A stretch of 5,547 nucleotides of DNA from Candidatus Atribacteria bacterium 4572_76 (GTDB lineage Bacteria > Atribacterota > Phoenicimicrobiia > Phoenicimicrobiales > Phoenicimicrobiaceae). Position 1 is the first letter of the stretch, and the number at the start of each line of letters is the position of its first letter. Below are positions 1 to 5,205 of the stretch, one piece after another. The notes beneath the pieces were generated by a model, which saw only the letters and a program-made list of their open reading frames with translations, did no database searches and was not told where the DNA came from. The stretch lies in assembly GCA_002084865.1 (NCBI GenBank), contig NBMG01000101.1, positions 1 to 5,547 of the forward strand, given 5' to 3'. A program made the translations under genes and the position numbers.

Positions 1-546
1 CAGATAGAGCTGGTTGGTAAATATACCGATATATTTCAAGTAGGCGCCCGTAATATGCAAAATTTTGTATTGTTAAAAGAATTGGGTAAAACTAAAAAAC
101 CCATATTATTAAAAAGAGGGATGTCAGCTACCATAGAGGAACTATTATTATCAGCAGAGTATATTTTATCTCAAGGAAATTACGAAGTAATCCTATGTGA
201 ACGAGGAATTCGTACTTTTGAAAATTATACCCGTAATACCTTAGATTTAAGCGCAGTGCCTGCCTTAAAGAGGCTAAGCCACTTGCCCATAATTGTAGAC
301 CCCAGCCATGCTACCGGCAGATGGAGGTTGGTAAGTCCGATGGCCAAGGCTGCCATAGCAGTTGGAGCAGATGGTCTGCTTATCGAAGTTCACCCTGACC
401 CCAAAAGTTCGCTCAGTGATGGAGCACAGACTTTAAGAATCGATACCTTTGCCCAATTAATGAAAGAATTAGGCCCTATAGTTCAGGCGGTAGGCCGAGA
501 ATTAGGTACATCTGCTGAATATGATTTAGAGAGGATGAAAAATTAG
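1..546 (+). CDS. aroF: 3-deoxy-7-phosphoheptulonate (DAHP) synthase, class I-beta, 3' part
   Basis: Cytoplasmic enzyme that condenses phosphoenolpyruvate with erythrose-4-phosphate to DAHP, the entry step of the shikimate pathway. The frame is open from base 1, so the 5' half lies outside the window; 181 codons are visible of a usual ~340. Conserved blocks of the KDO8P-synthase-like (I-beta) DAHP synthases are clear in order: QVGARNMQNF, KPILLKRGMSATIEE, ILCERGIRTFENYTRNTLDLSAV, PIIVDPSHATGR and GADGLLIEVHPDPKSSLSDGAQ. These supply the metal- and substrate-binding Cys, His, Glu and Asp residues of the barrel. The protein ends normally at MKN. An internal ATG at base 55 is not the start, because homology continues upstream of it. 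The stop codon overlaps the aroA GTG by one base, implying coupled translation. Whether an N-terminal ACT or ferredoxin-like regulatory domain exists cannot be seen. Confidence 0.95.
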   Translation, partial: QIELVGKYTDIFQVGARNMQNFVLLKELGKTKKPILLKRGMSATIEELLLSAEYILSQGNYEVILCERGIRTFENYTRNTLDLSAVPALKRLSHLPIIVDPSHATGRWRLVSPMAKAAIAVGADGLLIEVHPDPKSSLSDGAQTLRIDTFAQLMKELGPIVQAVGRELGTSAEYDLERMKN

Positions 547-1829
547 TGGAACTTGTTTTAGAAAAAAATAACAAATTAAGAGGAAATATATTTGTACCGG
601 GAGATAAATCAATCTCTCACCGCTCTCTGATTTTAGGGTCTATTGCCCAGGGAGAGACTCGAATATATAATTTTTTAAATTCCCTGGATTGTCTTAAAAC
701 ATTAGAGTGTGTGCAGGCTTTGGGAGCAGAAATAGAATTAGGCAAAGATAATTCTGTTAAAATAAAAGGTGAAGGATTATATGGGTTGCAAGAACCAAAA
801 GATATACTTGATGTGGGAAATTCAGGGACGACCATCCGTCTCTTAACCGGTCTGCTTAGCGGACAGAATTTTTATTCTGTTTTAAATGGGGATGTTTCCA
901 TCAGAAAGAGGCCTATGAAAAGAATAGTCGAGCCTCTTAGATTAATGGGGGCAGATATATGGGGGAGAAAAGATGGTCAGTTTGCTCCTTTAAGCGTTAG
1001 GGGAAATAAGCTCAATCCTCTTCATTATACTTTACCGGTAGCCAGTGCTCAGGTAAAAACTGCCCTCTTACTGGCTGGCCTTTACATTACCGGAGGAACG
1101 ATTATTAAAGAACCACTGCCGACCAGAGACCATACCGAGAAGATGTTAGAAATTATGCAGGCAGATTTAAAAATTTCTCCTTCCGAAATTAAAGTGATGG
1201 GCGGAAAGGAATTAAGGGGAACGGATATTTTTATACCCGGGGATATTTCTTCTGCTGCTTATTTCATAGCTGCTGCCAGTATATTGAAAGACTCACAGAT
1301 CACAATTAGACAGGTAGGAGTTAATCCTACTCGGACCGGAATAATTGAAATATTAAAAAAAATGGGGACAAAAATTGAAACTTTAAATTACCAGATAAAA
1401 TCAAATGAACCTCAGGCTGATTTAAAGATAGAATATTCAAAACTAAAGGGAGTAGAGATTAAGAAAGAAAATGTACCTTTCTTAATCGATGAATTGCCCC
1501 TTATTGCGGTGGTGGCAACTCAGGCGCAGGGTAAAACGGTAGTAAGCGGGGCAAGAGAATTAAGGGTAAAGGAGACCGATCGGATAAAAGCCATGGTTAG
1601 CGAGTTGAAAAAAATGGGGGCAGATATTAAAGAAAAAGAAGATGGTTTTATAGTAAATGGTCCCACTGGATTACAGGGAGCAGTCTGTGAAAGTTATAAT
1701 GACCATCGAATTGCTATGTCCCTGGCAGTCGCTGCTCTATTAGCCGAAGGAAAAACGATTATAAAAAATTCAGAATGTATAGATATATCTTTCCCCGGCT
1801 TTGGAAAAACTTTACAAAAACTAATTTAA
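546..1829 (+). CDS. aroA: 3-phosphoshikimate 1-carboxyvinyltransferase (EPSP synthase)
   Basis: Transfers the enolpyruvyl group of PEP to shikimate-3-phosphate, giving EPSP, the sixth pathway step. It has 427 residues, normal for the family, with both halves present. Visible motifs are GDKSISHR (Lys21), VGNSGTTIR (about 90-98, active-site Gly94), KRPMKRIVEPL, SAQVKTALLLAGL, TRDHTEKML, GDISSAAYF, NPTRTGI, DELP (Asp315, the expected catalytic aspartate), ELRVKETDR (Glu343), NDHRIAMSLA and a final SFPGFGKTL. RPM, TRDHTEKML and NPTRTG resemble the Gram-positive/class II branch rather than the enterobacterial class I. Glyphosate response cannot be called from this; the active-site glycine is retained. 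The start is GTG at 546, one base inside the aroF stop (TAGTG), with a GAGAGG-like ribosome site ending 11 bases upstream. The N-terminus aligns well from this codon. No defects seen. Confidence 0.96.
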   Translation: MELVLEKNNKLRGNIFVPGDKSISHRSLILGSIAQGETRIYNFLNSLDCLKTLECVQALGAEIELGKDNSVKIKGEGLYGLQEPKDILDVGNSGTTIRLLTGLLSGQNFYSVLNGDVSIRKRPMKRIVEPLRLMGADIWGRKDGQFAPLSVRGNKLNPLHYTLPVASAQVKTALLLAGLYITGGTIIKEPLPTRDHTEKMLEIMQADLKISPSEIKVMGGKELRGTDIFIPGDISSAAYFIAAASILKDSQITIRQVGVNPTRTGIIEILKKMGTKIETLNYQIKSNEPQADLKIEYSKLKGVEIKKENVPFLIDELPLIAVVATQAQGKTVVSGARELRVKETDRIKAMVSELKKMGADIKEKEDGFIVNGPTGLQGAVCESYNDHRIAMSLAVAALLAEGKTIIKNSECIDISFPGFGKTLQKLI

Positions 1830-1867
1830 TAGTTTAATTGTAACCCAAAGAGTAAACAAAATGGTGA

Positions 1868-1946
1868 TGTAGGGGCACGATGCATCGTACCCACAAGGGA
1901 AATCACGCGATAATATAACGAGGGCACAATCCATTGTGCCCCTACA
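1868..1946. repeat. 79-bp MITE-like element with 11-bp terminal inverted repeats
   Basis: The ends are perfect inverted repeats: TGTAGGGGCAC at 1868-1878 and GTGCCCCTACA at 1936-1946. Inside are two palindromes. One is at 1873-1892 (20 bases, centred on TGCA, one mismatched pair). The other is at 1922-1941 (9-bp arms GGGCACAAT/ATTGTGCCC, 2-base centre). The element can thus fold end to end or as two separate hairpins. It has no coding capacity. The GTAGGGGC...GCCCCTAC design resembles small non-autonomous repeats scattered between genes in many bacterial genomes; that family link is by appearance only. No clear target-site duplication is visible. Confidence 0.8.
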
Positions 1947-1975
1947 ATTTTATACAAAAAAAGTTATGAGTTTTA

Positions 1976-2003
1976 AACTAACAACTATTAACTATCGACT
2001 GAT
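1976..2003. repeat. degenerate 7-bp tandem repeat, four copies
   Basis: Four consecutive 7-base units read AACTAAC, AACTATT, AACTATC and GACTGAT, with an [A/G]ACT core at a strict 7-base period. This is seen directly. Short tandem arrays of this kind occur between genes in some repeat-rich genomes. No function is evident, and no promoter boxes are convincing here despite the AT-richness. Confidence 0.6.
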
Positions 2004-2007
2004 TTTT

Positions 2008-2036
2008 TCCTCCTCCTCAAAAAAAAGGGGGGAGGA
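2008..2036 (+). repeat. C-rich/G-rich hairpin repeat upstream of aroE
   Basis: A 10-bp stem can form between 2008-2017 (TCCTCCTCCT) and 2027-2036 (GGGGGGAGGA), with two G-T wobbles, around a 9-base loop of C plus eight A. It is followed by TTAAGGCGGGGTGTGAG. The whole resembles a common intergenic repeat type in environmental genomes (C-rich arm, G-rich arm, then TTAAGG-GGGTG), recognised by appearance only. There is no T-tract on the + strand after the stem, so it is not a standard terminator. It ends 22 bases before the aroE ATG and could affect aroE translation. Confidence 0.6.
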
Positions 2037-2058
2037 TTAAGGCGGGGTGTGAGCTTAA

Positions 2059-2940
2059 ATGAAAAAAGAAATAAACGGAAAGACCAAAATAATCGGGGTA
2101 ATCGGTAAAAACATAGAAAATAGTCTTTCCCCACTTTTTCATAACCAAATAATATTAAAACATTCTTTAAACTTTTGCTATTTACCATTTAAGGTTACAG
2201 AAACCGATTTGAGTGAAGCCATTCAAGGTATAAGAGCCTTAAATATAAGAGGAGTAAATATTACTTTTCCTTACAAAGAGAAAGTAATTAAATTTTTAGA
2301 CAAAGTGGAAGAATCTGCCCGAAGGATTGGAGCGATAAATACTATTGTCAATAATAAAGGAATTCTCACCGGTTACAATACCGATGTAATTGGCTTTAAG
2401 AAAAGCTTGCAGGAAGATGGAAAATTTACCATAAAAGGGGAAAAAGCAGTTATTTTGGGAGCAGGCGGGGCTGCTCGGGCAGTTGTTTATGCCCTTTTAG
2501 AGGAAGGGATCGAAGAAATAAGTATTTTTAACCGAACTTTAGAAAAGGCTGAAAAGATTAAACTAGCTCTTTCACCCTTTTCCCCAAAAAGCCGTATTAA
2601 TATATTTCCCTTAGAAGAGAGGAGGTTAAAAGGTAAAATAGAAGAGTCTCATCTTTTAGTTAACACCACTTCTTTGGGAATGCCACCCCGGGTTGATAAT
2701 ACTCCTTTACCTGACGAAAAATTGTTTCACCCTGATCTCCTGGTTTACGATCTTATCTATCACCCGGCCAGGACCCTCTTTCTGAGACAGGCCGAGAGGG
2801 CAGGAGCAAAGATAATTAATGGTTTACCGATGTTAGTTTATCAAGGTATAGAGAGTTTCTATCTCTGGACCGGCCTTAAACCGGAAGGGAAAGAAGTATT
2901 AGAAATGATTAAAAAAAGGGAGGGGATCAGGATAAAGTAG
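2059..2940 (+). CDS. aroE: shikimate 5-dehydrogenase (NADP-dependent)
   Basis: Reduces 3-dehydroshikimate to shikimate with NADPH, the fourth pathway step. The 293-residue protein is full length for the family. The N-terminal substrate domain shows NSLSPLFHN (21-29), NITFPYK with the catalytic Lys73, GAINT (91-95) and NTDVIGF with catalytic Asp109. The Rossmann domain shows LGAGGAAR (133-140), NRT (158-160, typical of NADP-preferring AroE), VNTTSLGM, DLIYHPARTLFL and the C-terminal GLPMLVYQGIESF block. The ATG at 2059 is chosen because homology begins a few residues in. No strong Shine-Dalgarno is present: only a GTGAG six bases upstream, inside or next to the repeat-derived GC-rich tail. The last residues (about REGIRIK) may be read-through into sequence belonging to the truncated aroC, which is readable in another frame from about 2928. 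Confidence 0.96.
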   Translation: MKKEINGKTKIIGVIGKNIENSLSPLFHNQIILKHSLNFCYLPFKVTETDLSEAIQGIRALNIRGVNITFPYKEKVIKFLDKVEESARRIGAINTIVNNKGILTGYNTDVIGFKKSLQEDGKFTIKGEKAVILGAGGAARAVVYALLEEGIEEISIFNRTLEKAEKIKLALSPFSPKSRINIFPLEERRLKGKIEESHLLVNTTSLGMPPRVDNTPLPDEKLFHPDLLVYDLIYHPARTLFLRQAERAGAKIINGLPMLVYQGIESFYLWTGLKPEGKEVLEMIKKREGIRIK

Positions 2941-3593
2941 AGATATTATCCGGGTTGGTAGAAGGGAAGACCATAGGAAGTCCCTTTGGTTTAATGATAA
3001 AAAATAAAGATTGGGAAAATTGGCAGGAAAAAGAATATCCTCCTTTGACTACTCCCCGACCGGGGCATACGGATTTTTCCGGTGCCATAAAATACGGATT
3101 TAAAGATCTAAGGAAAGTCTTAGAAAGAGCCAGTGCTCGACAGACCGCCATGAGAGTAGCTATCGGTTCGGTTGCCGGCTCCCTTTTAGAAGAATTCAAT
3201 ATAGAAATTTACAGTTATGTATTAAGGATTGGTCAGGTTAAAGCAAAGAGAATTACTTTTTTTAATCGAGAAGTTAAAGAGGAAATTAATAAATCTCCCG
3301 TATATTGTGTAGACGGAATAGCATCGATTGGAGAGGTGGTAATTAGAGCTTATCTTAAACCCATACCTACTTTAATTAATCCCCTTCGTTCTATTGATTT
3401 TACCACTAAAAAAGAGACTAAAGCAATTTATCAAAGATCCGATATATGTGTTGTCCCGGCAGCAAGCATAGTGGGAGAGGCGGTAGCCGCTTGGGAGATA
3501 GCAGCTGCTTTTTTGGAAAAGTTTGGCGGAGATTCATTAGCCGAAATTAAAAAAAATTATGAAAATTATAAGGAGTCACTCCGGATGATATGA
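2928..3593 (+). pseudogene. aroC: chorismate synthase remnant, missing N-terminus and an internal block
   Basis: Chorismate synthase converts EPSP to chorismate using reduced FMN, the last pathway step. Recognisable homology starts mid-protein at QDKVEILSG (base 2928) and continues with EGKTIGSPFGLMIKNKDWENW, RPGHTDFSGAIKYG and the signature RNVLERASARET-type block, here KVLERASARQTAMRVAIG. After SPVYCVDGIAS (to about 3326) it jumps to GEVVIRAYLKPIPTL, then the C-terminal signature RSDICVVPAAS and a normal end. The family is usually about 360-390 residues; only about 222 are here. Absent are the first 45-50 residues, which carry the GESHG motif and its essential histidine. Also absent are about 110 central residues, which carry the HWDRKLDG-like region and the N-x-x-GG-x-EGG flavin-binding region. 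An in-frame stop at 2910-2912 blocks upstream extension. The best remaining start is TTG at 2955, with no good ribosome site. It is unlikely to be active; a misassembly is the main alternative. The 3' end still overlaps aroK by ATGA. Confidence 0.85.
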
Positions 3594-4102
3594 GAAAAAA
3601 TATTGTTATTACCGGATTTATGGGTACCGGCAAGAGTGTGGTGGCAAAAGAATTAGCCCGAAAATTAAAAATGGAATTTATAGATATGGACAAAATTATA
3701 GAAGAACGCCAGGGAGCGAGTATAGCAGATATCTTTGTCGGATACGGAGAAAAGTATTTTCGAGAACAAGAGAAAAAATTAGTAAAAGAATTATCTAAAG
3801 AAGAAAATATGGTGATTGCTACCGGTGGTGGAGCTCTGCTTTCTTCGGATAATACCAGAATGTTGGGGCAGACAGGAGAGATTGTATGCCTTTACGCTGA
3901 TTCCCGGACTATCTATAACCGGGTAAAAAGAAAGAACAATCGACCCCTTTTAAAAGGAGAAAATGTCTTGTGTAAGATTAATCGCCTTTTGGAAGAAAGA
4001 AAAAAGATATATGATAATATTAAGTGGAAGATTGATACTACCAATCTGAGCATTCAGGAAGTTACGGATAAAATAATAGCTCTTTTAAAGAGCGAGGGTT
4101 AG
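3590..4102 (+). CDS. aroK: shikimate kinase
   Basis: Phosphorylates shikimate at the 3-hydroxyl with ATP, the fifth pathway step. At 170 residues it is a normal, complete P-loop kinase. Visible features are Walker A GFMGTGKS (9-16), shikimate-binding DMD (Asp34), GEKYFREQE (Arg58), GGG (79-81), the lid RPLL (Arg118) and EERKKIYDN (Arg137). These are the residues known to bind shikimate and ATP in this family. The ATG overlaps the aroC stop (ATGA), so translation is coupled to whatever is left of aroC. An AAGGAG at 3570-3575 lies 14 bases upstream, a little far, and its GGAG can pair with CTCC in a small 4-bp hairpin (3572-3582). The symbol aroK rather than aroL is by convention. Confidence 0.95.
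   Translation: MRKNIVITGFMGTGKSVVAKELARKLKMEFIDMDKIIEERQGASIADIFVGYGEKYFREQEKKLVKELSKEENMVIATGGGALLSSDNTRMLGQTGEIVCLYADSRTIYNRVKRKNNRPLLKGENVLCKINRLLEERKKIYDNIKWKIDTTNLSIQEVTDKIIALLKSEG
4094..4098 (+). promoter_or_regulatory. ribosome binding site for aroB
   Basis: GAGGG lies inside the last codons of aroK, eight bases before the aroB ATG at 4107. It fixes that ATG as the start and indicates coupled translation across the 4-base aroK-aroB gap. Confidence 0.6.
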
Positions 4103-4106
4103 ATAG

Positions 4107-5141
4107 ATGAAAGAAATAAAAGTAAAAATTACGGAAGATAAGGAATACAAGGTTTGTATTGAAAAGGGAATTCTTATTAATTTAGGTGAGCATTTATCTA
4201 AAACGATAGAAAATAAAAGAATAATAATAATTACCAATCCTTTAGTAAATTGTTTCTATGGAGTTAAGCTATTATCTTCCTTGAAGAAGGGCGGATTTAA
4301 TCTTGATTTAATAGATTTAATTGAAATACCCGATGGCGAGAAATATAAATCTCTATCTACGGCAAAATATCTTTATGATGAATTATTAAAAAGGAAAGCA
4401 GACCGAACCACTACCCTTATTGCTTTGGGAGGAGGAGTTATAGGAGATTTAACCGGATTTGTGGCGGCTACCTATATGAGGGGCCTGCCTTTGGTGCATA
4501 TTCCCACTACTCTTTTAGCTCAGGTAGACAGCAGTATCGGGGGAAAAGTGGCAGTTGATCACCCTTTAGCTAAAAATATAATCGGGAGCTTTTATCAACC
4601 AAAGGCAGTTTACACCGACCCCGAAGTTTTGCAGACTTTATCAGATAAGGATATAAAAAATGGAATAGTAGAGGCTATAAAAATTGCAGTTATAAAATCT
4701 CCGGCCTTCTTTAAGTGGTTAGAAAAAAATATTAATCGATTATTTAAAAAACATAGGGACCTGCTATGTGAACTGGTTAAAGAAGCTGTTTCTTTAAAAG
4801 TGGATATAGTTTTAAAAGACCCCCGGGAAAGAGGATTGCGCAAAGTATTAAATTTTGGACACAGTATCGGCCATGCCCTGGAAGTAGAAGCAGGGTATCA
4901 AGATTTAAGCCATGGAGAGGCAGTAGCCCTGGGTATGTTAATCGAGACTAAAATAGCCCGGAATAGAGGAATGTGTTCGGAAGAATTTGAAGTACAGATT
5001 AAACAAATCCTATCATTCTTGCCATCTTCTTTGTTGTCATCATCGGCAGCATCCTCTTCTCAGTCACTCCCGTTTCCATCTCTACCATCCCCGCCTGCTC
5101 CTTTACCATTCCCGCATCCATCTCTGTCATTCCCGCGATGA
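4107..5141 (+). CDS. aroB: 3-dehydroquinate synthase with repeat-derived C-terminus
   Basis: Converts DAHP to 3-dehydroquinate using NAD and a divalent metal, the second pathway step. Residues 1 to about 305 are clearly AroB. They include EIPDGEKYKS, the NAD-binding GGGVIGDLTGFVAATYMRG, PTTLLAQVDSSIGGK, KNIIGSFYQP, the metal ligands Glu189 (GIVEAIK), His252 (LNFGHSIGHALE) and His269 (HGEAVALGM), and Lys/Arg positions around KVLNFGH. From about residue 306 the protein becomes a Ser/Pro/Leu-rich low-complexity tail encoded by a 21-bp tandem repeat, and stops at TGA 5139-5141. About 40 expected C-terminal residues are missing. They include the block usually read as K-K-x-x-G-x-I-x-F-V-L, which carries a phosphate-contacting lysine in characterised enzymes. 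A likely native tail lies downstream in another frame. The total of 344 residues looks near normal only because the repeat fills the gap. Activity is doubtful. Start ATG with GAGGG upstream. Confidence 0.85.
   Translation: MKEIKVKITEDKEYKVCIEKGILINLGEHLSKTIENKRIIIITNPLVNCFYGVKLLSSLKKGGFNLDLIDLIEIPDGEKYKSLSTAKYLYDELLKRKADRTTTLIALGGGVIGDLTGFVAATYMRGLPLVHIPTTLLAQVDSSIGGKVAVDHPLAKNIIGSFYQPKAVYTDPEVLQTLSDKDIKNGIVEAIKIAVIKSPAFFKWLEKNINRLFKKHRDLLCELVKEAVSLKVDIVLKDPRERGLRKVLNFGHSIGHALEVEAGYQDLSHGEAVALGMLIETKIARNRGMCSEEFEVQIKQILSFLPSSLLSSSAASSSQSLPFPSLPSPPAPLPFPHPSLSFPR
5013..5138 (+). repeat. 21-bp degenerate tandem repeat inserted in aroB
   Basis: The clearest four units are 5052-5072, 5073-5093, 5094-5114 and 5115-5135. 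Each is exactly 21 bases and ends in [C/T]CCCG after a CATCTCT-x-x-CAT-like pyrimidine-rich body. More decayed pyrimidine-rich sequence extends left to about 5013 (TCATTCTTG, GTCATCATCGG). Because 21 is a multiple of three, every frame encodes a heptapeptide period: Ser/Pro/Leu-rich in the aroB frame and His/Arg-rich (H-L-Y-H-S-R-x) in the next. The right edge is an inverted repeat TGTCAT/ATGACA (5125-5130 and 5138-5143). Composition is far more C/T-rich than the surrounding gene, indicating inserted rather than native coding sequence. Confidence 0.8.
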
Positions 5142-5205
5142 CATAAACAAAGAAGAAATAATAAAAGCTTTAGAAGAATTTAAAAAGGAGTGGAAATTAT
5201 GCTAA
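5140..5205 (+). pseudogene. aroB: displaced C-terminal tail of aroB
   Basis: In the frame one base forward of aroB this stretch reads DDINKEEIIKALEEFKKEW, then LC and a stop at 5203-5205. The acidic-helix pattern (D-I-x-x-E-E-I-x-x-A-L) is the usual last helix of AroB. Its stop overlaps the aroQ start region, as would be expected of a native coupled aroB end. It is separated from the aroB body by the tandem repeat and by a frame change, so it is not translated as part of AroB unless ribosomes shift frame. No start codon or ribosome site of its own is convincing. Confidence 0.6.
5185..5190 (+). promoter_or_regulatory. ribosome binding site for aroQ
   Basis: A strong AAGGAG with an 8-base spacer to the ATG at 5199. 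It lies inside the displaced aroB tail and is the best Shine-Dalgarno in the window. aroQ can probably be initiated independently of the broken aroB frame. Confidence 0.8.

Larger units (their letters stand above)
1830..2058. other. aroA-aroE spacer made largely of repeats
   Basis: This is the only real gap in the cluster (229 bases) and no gene is supported in it. From left to right it holds a short AT-rich leader, a 79-base element with terminal inverted repeats and two internal palindromes, an AT-rich stretch, four degenerate copies of a 7-bp unit, and a C-rich/G-rich hairpin with a GC-rich tail reaching almost to the aroE start. No convincing -35/-10 promoter pair or factor-independent terminator was found. 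The hairpins could still reduce read-through or stabilise mRNA ends. aroE and its downstream genes may therefore depend on aroA read-through or on a promoter I cannot recognise. Confidence 0.75.

Noticed and set aside
617..835. Minus-strand open frame of 72 codons
   Set aside because: Lies wholly inside the well-supported aroA coding region, with no recognisable protein features and no ribosome site.
1922..1955. Factor-independent terminator after aroA
   Set aside because: The stem is good (9 bp) but it is followed by CCTACAATTTT rather than an immediate T-tract, and it is better explained as one end of the inverted-repeat element.
1950..2003. Promoter for aroE in the AT-rich part of the spacer
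   Set aside because: No -35/-10 pair with sensible spacing; the AT-richness is accounted for by the 7-bp tandem repeat.
1988..2188. Minus-strand open frame of 66 codons over the aroE start
   Set aside because: Its C-terminal half is low-complexity translation of the C/G-rich repeat and the rest is antisense to aroE; no family resemblance.
2927..3199. Minus-strand open frame of 90 codons
   Set aside because: Antisense to the aroC remnant, whose + strand homology is unambiguous.
4610..4843. Minus-strand open frame of 77 codons
   Set aside because: Antisense to conserved AroB core sequence; no independent support.
5013..5138. Possible CRISPR array
   Set aside because: Units are 21 bp, contiguous and degenerate, with no distinct spacers and no cas genes nearby.
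4987..5205. Plus-strand open frame with His/Arg-rich heptads as a separate small gene
   Set aside because: It is the other-frame reading of the tandem repeat joined to the stranded aroB tail. It has no ribosome site and starts inside aroB.
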